DNA of 64,000 nt from Chiua virens (Eukaryota > Basidiomycota > Agaricomycetes > Boletales > Boletaceae). Shown piece after piece: positions 33,311 through 45,525 of the stretch. The notes under the pieces are model-generated. The model saw only the letters and a list, made by a program, of their open reading frames with translations. It searched no databases and was not told where the DNA came from. Where the stretch lies: the NCBI GenBank assembly GCA_019787685.1, contig JAHNUO010000001.1, forward strand, positions 1,922,001-1,986,000, read 5' to 3'. Positions within the stretch are counted from its first letter, which is position 1. Each line of letters begins with the position of its first letter. The position numbers and the translations under genes are program-made.

Positions 33311-36300
33311 ATGAGCACCGTCGAAGCCGCAGCCTCGCTTTTTGGTTCTGATGGCGATTCCGAGCCTGACCCTTTTGCGGTGATCGGGAACGAGGACACG
33401 ACACCACCCCACGACGAGCACCAGGTGCACACTTCTGCTCATCCATCTCAAATGGGCCAGGAGAGTTCCTCTTGGTTCGCAGAACAAATGTACCCAGACC
33501 CTCAGCAAGCGCAACATGATCCTTGGTTCATCCCGACCGCTCAGGACGTTCCTTCAAGCCAATCCCTCCATTCAGGTGGCCGGCCGTCCTATGATCACCA
33601 GCAGGGTCACCATCCCGGAGCTACTCCATATGAACCACGCTCGGGGTATGCAACTTCCTCAGGTCAGTGAATCTCCATTTCCTCCGCTTGTTTGCTTTAA
33701 CTTTTCGGGTTGGACAGCAACCTCGACACCGTATCAGAATACCTCTACTTCTTACGAGGCGTATAATCCCACCCCACCTACTCCTTGTCAATATTCCGCC
33801 CAGCAATCTTCCTATGATCCATACAACCCCACCACGTCCATGTCAACGTCAAATTCATATGCACCTAGGGAACCGACAAGGCAGCTCTCCACAGTACCAG
33901 CGCAACCACAGACCGTACAGCACACCAGCAGTTACAATAGTGTGGTGCCTCCCGTCCCTTCTCCATATACGGCCTCCATGGCTTCACAGCAACAACAGCC
34001 TCCGAACGGTATTCCCGCTCAGGCTTTTAAACCGCCTTCTGCTCCTACTGCGGCGAAGTTTAGACCGAAGGCATCAAATGCCTATGACCCCCCTCTCCCA
34101 CCTCCGAAGGTAAACAGGACGACCTCGCCGAGCCTCGCTGCGCTTCGCGGGCCACCCACAAAGCAATGTCTCTCACGTCTCACATCCTCCTCCGCACGAC
34201 CACAAATCACCGAACGCTTATGATCCTCCTCTCCCCCTCCGAAGGTGAATAGAACGAACTCTCCGAGTTCGCTACGATTTGTGAGCAACCCACAAGGTAC
34301 CAGTCTCTCACGTTCCGCATCATTCCACACCACACGACAACAAGTCTGTGCCTGGACCGCCGAGGACTATGTCTCCGAGTTCCACTCGATCAGGATCTAT
34401 ATCTTCGGATTCCTTCGCACCGCCGAACACAGTGTTGGCGTACACTTCCCAGCTCCGTGGCAGGTCTGCCTCGAATGGCTCAACTTTATCTTCTCATAAC
34501 GTTCCCGATCCTCATCAACCACGCAAGGAGTATGGACTTGGCTTTGGTGCTCATATCGCTGAGCCAAGTTTGTACAACGGTCAACCTTACCACTCCAGTG
34601 GAGCACGACATCCATGTGTCACGTACTCGCCCACCGTATGCACCTTCGCCGTCTTTATTGGGCTCGAATGATCCCCTAGGTCGAACGTCTTCTCGAGCAC
34701 CGGTCATAAACTTCGGCTTTGGAGGCAAGGTTCTTACTTGCTTCCACAATTCTGACTTGAACACGGGATTCGATGTTGCGCTTTCATCTCGACGCACAAC
34801 AACTGTGAAGATCCGTGTACTACACCAGTTATTACCTGATTATGCGTCCGAATCGAAGGCGGCGGAGTACCCTGGACCCTTAATCTCTGATCCTGGAACT
34901 CCTGTGACAAGTCTTGTGCGCACGGGAACGTCGCAGGCGAAATTAAAGAAGGCTCGTGTGATCAAATATCTGGAAGAACGAGCTGAAGAGATTCAGCGTG
35001 GGACGATGTACATATCTGACAGCATCGAGAAGCAGCGTCTAGAAGAAAAGCTGACCTTAGTACAATTGCTGAAAATAATGGTCGAGAACGACGGCTCGCT
35101 ATCGGGAAGGTAATGAGTTTGGACGCTGACACCGTGGTAGTTACTGATGAGTGCATACAGCCCCGCCATTGATAAAGCAGTTCGTGCTGCGTTGTTGCCA
35201 CGGATCGCTGGCACCATGGATGGATTCGGACGTGATGGCCCACTTGGGCTTACAGCGTCGGGTCTCACCTCCCCCGTGTCCAACGCATATGGTGCCACAT
35301 CGACCCCTTCACCTGGCAAGGAAGCTCCCATATCGGTCTCAACACTTCTTCCATCCTCTCTGGACAAGATACAAGAGTTCCTCGTGCGAGGCGAGCGTCG
35401 CGAAGCCTATCATTATGCTCTAGATCAGAGATTATGGGCGCATGCCATGATCATTGCAAATAGCATCGATAAGGAAGCATGGAAAGAAGTGGTCAATGAG
35501 TTCTTGAAAGCTGAGCTTGGTATTCACGAGAGTCTTCAACGTGCTACTCCTCGTCTCCATGGGAAGAACACCATTTCCCAGCAAACCAATGGACGTGAAT
35601 GGCTCCGAGTTGCATACAGCGTGTTCTCGGGCCAAGGCCCTAATGCGGGTATGTGTATCTCACCAAGCTAGGAGTAGGCTTACGCATGTTTTGCAGTTCA
35701 AGAGCTTGTTCCCCCGAACTTGTTATCAAAACCAAATATCGGTTTGCCAGTTTCTGCCCCTAGTTTGCCGCATGTCATACCCGTGTCCCCAAAATTTCCA
35801 CCAATTGCGGCTGCTGCACAGATCTCTCCAGAATCCCTTTCAAAATGGCCGGAGATAGCAGCTAGTATTATATCCGGCTCCCTAAACCCGGAATACTCTG
35901 CAACGCTCTCAGCACTAGGGGATTACCTAGCATCTCGTCATCTCGTAGAGGGTGCTCATGCCTGGTACACGAAATTTGTTCTGTTCCCTCGAACCATTTT
36001 TGATTCCGCTTTCCAGCTATCTACTTTCACCTCAGACCTCACTGATGGGCGGTCTGGATGGTCCTAGCACTCGTCTGGTGCTACTGGGTTCGCAGAGTCC
36101 GCACATCAACCCGATATTCTTCAGAGATCCTGATCCAATCATATTCACCGAGATCGCAGAATTTGCGTTATCTTTGAAGGCAACCACCAAAGGCCAAGAG
36201 CCCTTTCGTGGGTTCCCTCACCTTCAAGCCTATAAGTTCATTCGAGCTACATATCTCGCTGATATTGGGCACACACAAAGTGCCACCAGGTATATGCCGG

Positions 36301-38021
36301 CGTTTACCATCGTGACAGAACTTTGTACTGATTATCCCGCCAAGGTACTGCGAGGCGATTACTGCAGTTATGAGTCGACCCTCTCCATACTTCACCCCTC
36401 CATTGGTAGAAGGATTGAAGCAACTTGCCGACCGTCTACTCGGTTCGCCTCAGATGGGCAAATCTACATCGTGGATAGGCGGGAAAGTGAATAAGCCTTC
36501 TCTTGACAGTATTGGTTCTTGGCTTGAAGTGCGTCTCACCAAATTTATTGCCGGCGATGGCAGCGAGATGTCTCCCCCGGCAAGCGAGCCCCCGAAGGCT
36601 CGATATGCCGGTCCTTTCTCGAGTTACAGCTCCATATCTTCGGCAACGACGTCAGCTAGTCCATCTCCCCCTCCAACGGTCGTCAACTCGCACGTACCGT
36701 CGGTATCGTCGACAGTACAACCACCCAGACGCAGTGGTTCCGCAATGGCATTGCCCTCTACAACTATGCACGCTCCAGTCGACAGGGCTTCCTCTGCTAT
36801 GGAGTATTACCGCCCTACGAGACACGCATCGCCTGTACCTCCTAAAACTGCACCACTCCATTCCACGAGAAATCATTACTCGCCCAGTGCCATTCAATCG
36901 AGCGCGCCGTTTGTCGCCAACAGATATGCTGCAGCATATTATAGCGAACCATCTTCTCGAAAGGCATCGCTTGAGATGATGGCCGAACCAGTTTCCGAGG
37001 AACGGGAAGGTTTACAGGAACAACAGGAACAGCACGAGGAAGAACCACAACAAGAACTGACAGCCGTCGTGGATAGTGATCCAGAAGGTGGAAGCTCGGG
37101 TGGTTGGTGGAATTCACTCGGCGCTCACACTGATTCCTCGTCAACACCTACCGCTACTGACTTCCACCACGTTGAAAATGTCAAGGAACTAGGGGAGGGG
37201 TTTATCTCTTTGATGGATGATCCCGCATTGTCTGTGACGCCAAATGTAGCCACACCGTCTCCACCGAAAGCGGAGAGTACATTTGACGAGGCAGACGACC
37301 TTGGACTAGGAAATAATGCGCACAGTAGACCAATACGGGACGAGTCTGTGAAAAATGTCGAAGATAAACCATCTTCCGTGCCAGTCCAAGACACTGCCAC
37401 GAATGAGCAGAAACAAGGTAAGCAACGTGTATGATGCTTTGGTGGTGATTCAAAATTGTCTTTAGATCCTTCCCCATCTGCAGCTACTTCTGCCAGTTCG
37501 TGGTTGAGCCGGTTATGGAAACGTTCGGACGCTCCGGGACCAATCAGGGCCAGCCTCGGTGAAGAGACAAGTTTCTACTATGACAAAGAATTGAAACGAT
37601 GGGTGAACAAAAAGGTGAATAAGCTTCTCTGCTACACTTGTAGCGTCTTATCTTTCTCCAGGCTGGCACGGAAACTTCACAGCCATCGGCTGCTCCGCCC
37701 CCACCTTCACGAGCGCAAACCGCCTCTCCTAGCGTGAGCAGCTCGCGATTGAATGGGATGTCTAACGGGACTGTCGCTTCCCTTCGGCCACCCCCACCGA
37801 GAACTGCATCCGCCATTGATTTAAGCACCCCTCCAACCTCCAGAGTCCCCAGGGCCGTACGATCAGACCTAGTACCGACTGAAGTCGCTTCGATGCCAAA
37901 CACACCCGCGCCAAGTCCAAATCCGCCCCCAATGGGACGTTCGCGATCGCAGGCTACGAAGAAGAACGTGCGGAGCAGATATGTCGATGTATTCCAGCAG
38001 GATGGGCCGAGTGTCGCCTAG
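33311..38021 (+). CDS. SEC16: COPII coat assembly protein Sec16
   Basis: I read eleven exons (33311-33662, 33718-34109, 34245-34280, 34345-34615, 34680-35109, 35161-35648, 35697-35964, 36017-36289, 36345-37417, 37466-37614, 37662-38021) giving 1363 residues in phase. Sec16 is a peripheral ER scaffold that organises ER exit sites. The N-terminus is Pro/Ser/Gln-rich. The central conserved domain starts at NFGFGGKVLTCFHNSD, and the ACE1 region includes REAYHYALDQRLWAHAMIIA and AWKEVVNEFL. The C-terminal motif TSFYYDKELKRWVNK binds Sec23 in homologues. The segment 34080-34680 is hard to parse because of a duplication; the 64-nt intron at 34616-34679 carries protein-like sequence (PYAPSPSLLG) in another frame, so a one-base shift there is an alternative. 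Confidence 0.9.
34080..34351 (+). repeat. 136-bp imperfect tandem duplication inside SEC16
   Basis: Two copies start at 34080 and 34216. Shared landmarks include (T/C)ATGA(C/T)CC(C/T)CCTCTCCC, CTCCGAAGGT(A/G)AA(C/T)AG and GTCTCTCACG. The copies differ by many substitutions, so the duplication is not recent. The unit length is not a multiple of three. Copy 2 has an intact intron (34281-34344, GTGAGC...CAACAAG); the matching part of copy 1 has lost both splice sites. Confidence 0.75.
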
Positions 38022-38262
38022 TTCAATGCCCAAGTGCTTTGCAGAGGGTTGGGTTATTTCACTGAAACGATATTCACTTCATACCTTTATATCATTTTTA
38101 CTATTGCGTTCTTATTAGATCTTTTTTATTTATCACACTTTATTCCATCATCGCCGTGTTGGACTGACACATGACATAGATTCTTTGGAACTGAGTACTG
38201 AGCTGGATCACTGAACGAACGTATCTCGTATCCTCGAAGGTCTACTATGTGAGAACAACGGT

Positions 38263-39469
38263 TTAAAACAAGAGTTTGAAGGGATACCCTGTGTAGTCCT
38301 TGATCAGCATCGTGTGAGAGCTAAAGTAATGAACCATACCCCTGTTCTTTATGCGGAACACTGATATCAAGATGGAGAAAACAAGGAAATTGACAAATGT
38401 CCAGAGGTATACCTGGGTCCGTTGCCGACCAGGGGACTTTTGGTATGGTGTAACTATCGTGAGCATCAGGAATGAAGCCCCTAGAATTCCATCTGTCGAT
38501 CATAATATTGTGAACCACATGGTGCGCGGAGTAAACATGGAACACGCACAAATCATCGACACGACTTGGACCTCTTGACCGAATTGGTTCTGATAACCCC
38601 CAGCAATCCAGGTGCCATCATTACCCGCATATGGTACACCACGGATGCGTGTAAACATGAATCCGGAAGTCATGACGAGCGATATGAGAACAGTCCCAGC
38701 TGCCCATACCCAGCGGTTGTGAATCACGGGACGTATGAAGCGGAAGATGAGTGTGACGATAGGGATGAGAGCAACAAGGGTGGCAAGTTTCGACCAGTCG
38801 ATAGGAGCCTTGTATGGGATTGGAATCGGGGTGTGTGTAGACAGTTGTTCGGCCAGAGGACCAGCTTCGAAACCGCTGCATGTAAAGGCGACTAGTGAGC
38901 ACGGAATCTATAGAAGACAGGTGGGACATACTATGAGAAATCGTATGTAAACAATTTGTCAGAACTTTTAGCACTGGGGCCCTCTGTCGCAGGATGAACA
39001 TGCACTAATGGTGCAGAATTAAGTTGCAGCTATGCGGAGCAGTGAGAATGTCAGTACAGAGATAATACATGCAATATCATACCTTTTGGAAGACTCGCGG
39101 TGCGTCGTCGAAATCGACGACAGCAAAAAAGTGATTGTTACGGTGCTGTCTAGGGACAGTAGACCAGGCTTTGGCAACGGCCTTGAAGGAAGGGTCGAAC
39201 TCCCTGGATCGCGTATTAGATAAGTTGGTACAGAAAGAAAGTTACGATAATCACCTGCACGGAGCACATCTACGCTGTGGGTTCAGTGCTGTGAATTGGA
39301 TGGCTGCGGACCAGGTGCGCTTGGGAGATGTGAGGAGGTCGAATACGCGCTCGTCAGCTTGAATAAGACCATTCCCAGCTGCTGAAAGCTGCGCGAGATC
39401 TTCCTGAGGGGAAATTGTCGCGGCAAGACAGAGTGGGATGCATAAAACCGCGAGAAGGGGCCAAATCAT
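38263..39469 (-). CDS. OST3: Oligosaccharyltransferase subunit Ost3/Ost6
   Basis: Six exons (39469-39255, 39203-39083, 39029-38932, 38875-38550, 38492-38340, 38288-38263) give 312 residues. A cleavable signal (MIWPLLAVLCIPLCLAA) leads into a lumenal thioredoxin-like domain with the CXXC motif RCAPCREFDPSF and FFAVVDFDDAP. Four membrane helices follow, and the end is FRIKNRGYPFKLLF. Family knowledge: this subunit forms mixed disulfides with nascent proteins to aid N-glycosylation of certain sites, as part of the ER oligosaccharyltransferase. Its start codon is 63 bp from that of the divergent PIK1 gene. Confidence 0.95.
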
Positions 39470-39532
39470 GGTGGTCTACGTGTAGGTTTGTCGTGGGAAG
39501 TATCACTCAAAGGCTCGTAGTACAATCTAGTC
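39470..39532. promoter_or_regulatory. 63-bp bidirectional promoter between OST3 and PIK1
   Basis: The divergent start codons of OST3 and PIK1 are only 63 bp apart. Either the leaders are extremely short or the transcripts overlap. No clear TATA box is seen. Confidence 0.5.
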
Positions 39533-42500
39533 ATGTCCCATGCTTTGCTCTTGCGGCTCTTTCTTTCCCCCTCCTTCTTCTCGGTCCATGTCGCCCTCAG
39601 ATACCTCATGTTCTACTCGGATAACATCGGTATCACGTACTATCTCACCCGCAGGCTCAGTGCTCTTGACATTCACGAGCTGCGAGATGTCTGGGGCTTC
39701 ATCTGGTGTGTGCAATATTCTGAGTTCTCTTCTAATCTCATTCGCGTTCGTCGTGTTCAGTCACCTTCTAGTCACTCGCCCATCAAAATCCCGTGCACTC
39801 GAGTGTTTCGTAGTCGACATCGTACAGCGGTCCACGCACATCGCCATACTCGTCAGTTTGTTTAATCCTTGCGGTTGACTAAGGTGCTCATGGCCATGAA
39901 GACGTTATGGTTCATGCAAGCTTCACTCCAAGACCTTTCAGCGACCCCCACTTCCCCGTCATTCCTTGTCTGTCAAAGAACTTTGCACATATGCCATGAA
40001 AACATCTTTGCTGAATTGCCTCCGCCTCCCTCTGCCCCGTATTCTGGTTTGTCACCATCCTGTTATTCTCCCTTTTCACGAAGAAAGGTCAAGCCTCGTG
40101 TGGAACCTGCCCTGGTTGGCATCGGCATTGTCCTTGCAGGTGTTCCCGTTATGCCGGCGTTAACAGAGGTTATGGGCGAAGTCGCTTTGCAGCAAGGTAG
40201 AAGTGATGACGATGGTGTGAATCTTCGCAGTGTTGAGACAGATGATGACCTCGCGCGCAGCATCCCTGCCAATGCAGACTCATGTGAAGACGATGACGCT
40301 CAGTCCGACGAAAAACCTGACAATGAGGCTACAGGAGGAGACAAAGAAATGGCATTTGCGAACGAGACGGAGAACACACCAACATCATCGATGCCCGATC
40401 GTCGGCGGACCATTATTGCTGCCCAAACAAGCCCTGCACTTGTTCATCTCCGGAACCTACATCGATCACGACTTTCAGAGGATCCTCTTGGCCAACGAGA
40501 TCCTCCCCCTGGTCGCGTTTCGAGCCCATATCAGTCTTCACCTTCAATATCATCGCCTCCATTCCCATCCAAGCAAAGCGTGGTAGCTTCGGCTGATGCT
40601 CTCCTGCAAAAGTATGATATACAGTCGCAATGTCATCTTCTAAGAAGCCAGTATTGTCGGTCGGAGGTATTTATACTATTGTATGTGACACGACCGGGAG
40701 CTCACGTATGTCCACTGTCGGGTTTCTTCAGATTCAGTTTCTCCTCACACTAGAAAGTATATCCAACCGCCTCTTGGTTGTTCCTAAACCTGCACGTGTC
40801 AGTGCTTTGCGAGCTGAGTTGACCGCTTTGAATCATCAACTTCCTGCGGAAGTTCGTGTCTGTCACACTTCTCTGTAATAATTTCCTCATCGTACTTTCC
40901 CCATAGGTTTGCATGCCAATGTGGTGCTCCTCATCTGATACCAGTGATTCCACTGCTAGCACTAGCACACAACCTCATCACAAGATTGTCCGCATCCCAC
41001 CTGGCGAAGCGGTGGTTCTAAACTCTGCTGAACGAGCTCCATATCTTCTCATCATAGAGATCTCGCACGACGACCTTAACTTCGACCCTTCCAAGCGCGG
41101 TAACAAGGAAATCCTCAAACGTATCGTTTCAAAGGAGAACGAGAGAAAGGGCGCCTCGAAAGAGCTCATAACCTTTGGAAACGCGCGGGCGCGTCCCTCT
41201 CTAGTTATCGATGCCGTTGTAGGATCTGAACAGATTTTGGGTAGGGATGCCGCTGATGTACAAGATGGAGGGGTTGTGGACGACTCTGACACATCAAGGG
41301 GAAGCAAGACCGAATTGCCTGTCGCGGATGATGAGGAAATGGATCTTGTGGAGCAAGTGTACGGAAAAGGGCAGTCGTTCCGTGGCCAAATTGATCTTGC
41401 GGAATTGATTGTTCTGCCTCCTACTCCTAAGAATCGGGAACTCGAGCTTGCCGCTTGGTCCCGTGGTTCCCTACTGTCATCTTCCCCCGTGGTGGACCAA
41501 ACGGCTACACCCACATCTGTTGCGGGCATTCAGTCGACAGCACCATCTACTCCTCATCTATCGGACTCTCCTAGCACCGGTGCGGAAGGAGAGAGTGGTC
41601 TGTCCCTCGATGACTATTCGGAGCGAATGCGAACAGCAGCAGTTATGCTGGCTCAACTGAACGCAAGTCTTGTCCGAGAAACGGTCACCCCCGTGTCTAA
41701 ACCAACGGGGCATGGCACTGGCGTAGCTCAGAGTCTAGCGCAGGATATCTCGTCTTCCTCCGGTTCCCTCAGTTGGCTTCCAGGCTCAAGCTGGCTTGGG
41801 GTTGGAACCTCCGATGGTACATCGCGCGGTCCCATTCATCCTTCACTTAATGGTTACTCCAGACCTCAGGACGCCACGACGTCTGCCCCTGTCACGCGCA
41901 TGCGTGTCCACCACGCTGAAGCTGCGGCAATCCGAGACCGTATAATGAAAGAGATGCTTGCCTTAGAGGAGGAACGCATGGCCCGTATGCGTGAGGGTGC
42001 GATAGGTTTCGGGGAGTCTGGTATGAAGACAGCTGAAGACGAGGGAATTATTAAAAGGGAGCTGAGTAAAGTTGATCCATCCGCGGTAGTATTCAGCGAG
42101 TCGTGGACTTCTAAAAAGGTGTGTCAATCGCTGTACAGTTCACCATTTATTGATAATTCGCCCAGAGTCGAATACGGCATGGATCGCCCTACGGACATTT
42201 AGGTGCGGAGTACAAGATATTTGGCGTGGATTTTCGTGAGCTCAGATTTCGGCAGCAAACTGGGACTGTGTCTCCGTCATTGTGAAAACTGGTGCCGACC
42301 TCCGACAAGAACAGGTTGCTGTACAACTCATCCAAGAATTCCAGCGGATATGGCAAGAAGAGAGTTGCCAATGTTGGGTCCGATAGTAAGTCTGGCGCAT
42401 AGATCTGGGGGTGTGCTGACTTCGCCTGACTCGGTAAATTAGCTTCCGTATTCTGATCACGGGGGCATCGTCAGGTTTAGTTGAGACAATCACAGACGCA

Positions 42501-43353
42501 GTGTCTATACACTCCATCAAGAAAGCTGAATACGCACGACGTCTGGCTGAGGGTCGACTGGGATATGTGACATTATTAGATCATTTCAGATCCACATATG
42601 GAGATCCTTCTACAGCCAAATTTGCTCGTGCCCAACGCAATTTTGCGAAGTCCCTTGCAGGTGAGTTACTTGCAGAGTATCTATTTTTGTAATCATTGAT
42701 TCCATCAAGGCTACTCTATTATTACTTTCCTACTTCAAATAAAGGATCGTCACAACGGGAATATCCTGCTCGACAGAGAAGGACATCTTATCCACATTGA
42801 TTTTGGGTTCATGCTCTCGAATTCACCTGGTAACATCGGCTTCGAAGCTGCACCTTTCAAATTGCTCCCAGAGTATGTCGAGGTTTTGGGCGGCGTTTCT
42901 GGAGAGGCCTTTTTGGAGTTCAGGCGATTGTTCCGGGAAGGATTTGAAATCGCAAGGAAACATTGTGACAGGGTCATCAGTAAGTGGCTCATTCATATCG
43001 AGGTCGATGTTTCAACGCATGGGTTCTCTTGTCCAGCTTTAGTGGAGCTAATGCAGAAAGGTACCAGGATAATTAGCTTTAACGTAGGACTTGTTGACCC
43101 CCTTTTCGCAGATTCTACTCTTCCTTGCTTTGCGGCATTCGGCGAGCAAACGGCAAACCAACTTCGAGAGCGTTTCCAACCATCTCTGACTCATTCCCTC
43201 GCCGGAGAGTACGTGGATCGGCTCGTTGATAGCTCTCTGGGATCCAACTGGACGCGTTTGTATGACTCCGTGAGATTCAATTCGTCTTGTTATTATCGAA
43301 AGTTGGCTCACAATGACATACAGTTCCAGTATTACTCACAATCAATTCTCTGA
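39533..43353 (+). CDS. PIK1: Phosphatidylinositol 4-kinase, Pik1/PI4K-beta type
   Basis: Twelve exons give 1075 residues in phase. It makes PI4P at the Golgi and nucleus, needed for secretion. The N-terminus holds the lipid-kinase-unique domain (LLLRLFLSPSFFSVHVALRY, YSDNIGITYYLTRRL). The middle contains VVPKPARVSALRAELTALN and APYLLIIEIS. The kinase domain shows VIVKTGADLRQEQ, the catalytic loop DRHNGNILLD and the metal-binding HIDFGFMLS, all intact. The C-terminus is RLYDSFQYYSQSIL. The 37-nt exon 6 (42166-42202) supplies RIRHGSPYGHL and the 24-nt exon 10 (43037-43060) supplies LVELMQK. The start at 39533 leaves little N-terminal extension; no better start is visible before OST3. Confidence 0.93.
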
Positions 43354-43536
43354 GTTCATTGCATAGCATAGTCTATCCATTCAATCATTGTGTTCATCGA
43401 TCCTGCATAAGAATGTGTTGTATACCATGCGTTTACGATGCTCACAGAGCTTCATTTAACGCGCTTGATTTGGGCAACAAAAAATAAAGAAGCCGACCGG
43501 GAAAGGCGGCGATTACACGAATACTAAGATCTACAG

Positions 43537-45272
43537 TTACCTGAGCATGTTATCGTATTTCACCAAGCATGAATACCACTCGTAGTCTTGAAAGCAAGTC
43601 AAATTCCGTTGAAATTATGTCTGAACGTTGACGCACCAAAGTTTTGAGCTGGGTCACACCAACATCTATTTTTCGAGTGCAATTCTCCTTGGGGACAGTG
43701 CTGGAAGGGCTCATGACGATACCCCATATCGTTAAAGAAGTGAAGCTGGTCTTTCCGTGCAAAAAGTGCTGCACCTATGCTATGTACAGGCGCATCGCCC
43801 CACCGCTGTAAGTAAATAGGGTATCAGCTTCCTTTCGGTCTCCATTGTAACAACTGAGAGCTCACCTCGTAATAGAAACCACCCTGTTCATCCAAATAGT
43901 CAAAGAACTTGGTATATGCTTCACTTCTCCAGAAGTCCATGTCGGCTATCTCAAAATTACTCCAAACTACATCACGAGTTTGCAATGTCAGTAGAAGAAA
44001 GCATATAGACACACGGTAAACTCACAATGACAACGATTATAGGATTCCCCTCCGTCATCAGAGAGAAAAGCCATAGAATTATTGACGGGAATTAGCTCGG
44101 GGTTCTCATTGATAAAGGCTAAATAAACTTGGTTATTCTTGATGCAGTGATATTGGGTTAGTGAGTATACCTCTAACGTGCTGCCACAAAGTGGGGATGG
44201 TAGCGGGATACTCGAACAATGAGATCGTGAACCCTATACACATATGGAATATATTGGATCGTTCCCTCGTGAGAAGCAAAGGTCTCACCATAGACTTTCT
44301 GCTGGTCTTGCATCAGCAAGAAAGGGTCGTAGTCGACATCGCAGAAGAATTTGATATCAGGTCTGCAGCAGAGATCATCAATCCACGCAAACCCCTCCGA
44401 GGACAAGACGTACTCTACTCTCCAGTAATATCTGTATTTCTGAAGGACTTCCTGTTTGTAAAAGAACTAGGGGACATCAGACGAGCTTAACGAGAAAGAT
44501 ATGTCATAAATACCCCCGAGTTGAAACGACACATGTTTCGATAACTGTCGGGAGGTTGTTAGAGGTTCGAAGCGATAGAAATACCCAACGCACGGCACAC
44601 TTCCTGAGATTCATGACGTTGAATGACATGATCCTGTAGTTCCGAAAAACACGAACGTACCGCCGTAGATGACGTTCTGCTTGACCATAGCTTCACGAGC
44701 CGCAGATGCCTTCTCTTCGTCAACGGAAGGGGGCTGTACCCAGTCCTCCTTCGGAATCAAACCAAATTCCACTTCGGCATTGGTAAGTGCTGAAATATAC
44801 CTGACCAATTGAATCGTAAGCAGAAACTTCAAAGATGGTACCATACATACTTTTTGAAATCTTCTGTGAATGGTTCATCATTTAGGAGAACATAAGGGTA
44901 ATTGAATTTCCTATTAAACCTATCCTCGATTTGCTTCATGCTGTTCATAATACCAGGGAGATCACTGTTCCGCACTAGCATCACGAACGTAGCGTTTGCC
45001 TTTCGGTCGGGTGTATAAACAGCCTCGGGTGGTTTGTAGTACTGATCTGGCACAGGCTCCCTATAAGGGGCGGGCTCCGCCTGCCCAGAACCTTGGATGT
45101 AATCTGTTAAGCGCGACATAGACGTGGCATTTCCATAGTCCCTGTGCGTGAGGCTGAGTATGTAGTGTAGTCCAACCTAGCTGTAGAGTAGGTGAAATGT
45201 CTGGTGCCGCATGGGTCGTGTGCTTACAATGATGCCAAGGACAAGGAGGACGTAACGCATGGGCGTCATCAT
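43537..45272 (-). CDS. Kre2/Mnt1-family alpha-1,2-mannosyltransferase (GT15), copy 1
   Basis: Twelve exons give a 384-residue type II Golgi membrane enzyme. A cytosolic MMTPMRY is followed by the anchor VLLVLGIIVGLHYILSL, a short stem and the GT15 domain. Key segments are NATFVMLVRNSDL, FNYPYVLLND, FFCDVDYDPF, CHFWSNFEIADMDFWR and FYYERWGDAPVHSI. Family knowledge: it transfers mannose from GDP-mannose to O- and N-linked mannans; the Glu in FEIADM is in the active site. Exon 4 is a 10-nt microexon (44594-44603) needed to build GGSVPYRNMCRFNSG. It lies in tandem with a second GT15 gene of the same exon plan. Confidence 0.95.
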
Positions 45273-45525
45273 CTTCGCGAGCGGCGGGCTGAACTGTGGA
45301 CTGACTAGCGACGTTGGTAAGTTTGAAGCTGTGAAACAAGCGAAACTTGAAGCCATTCCGCAGCCCAAGTTGGGTAACGGTCACGTGCTATGCGTCAGGT
45401 CCAGGGCGTAGCTACCGTCTCAAAGACCTTGCGAGAAACGACCGACTTTGATTAGGTAGATGTGACTAGGTATGTTGTATGTATGTACAGTCTAAAATAA
45501 AACATATAAATACACCGGTCACTCA

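Noticed and set aside
42119..42256. Apparent frame break in PIK1 before RHGSPYGHL
   Set aside because: A 37-nt exon (42166-42202) between two normal introns keeps phase and gives the conserved sequence.
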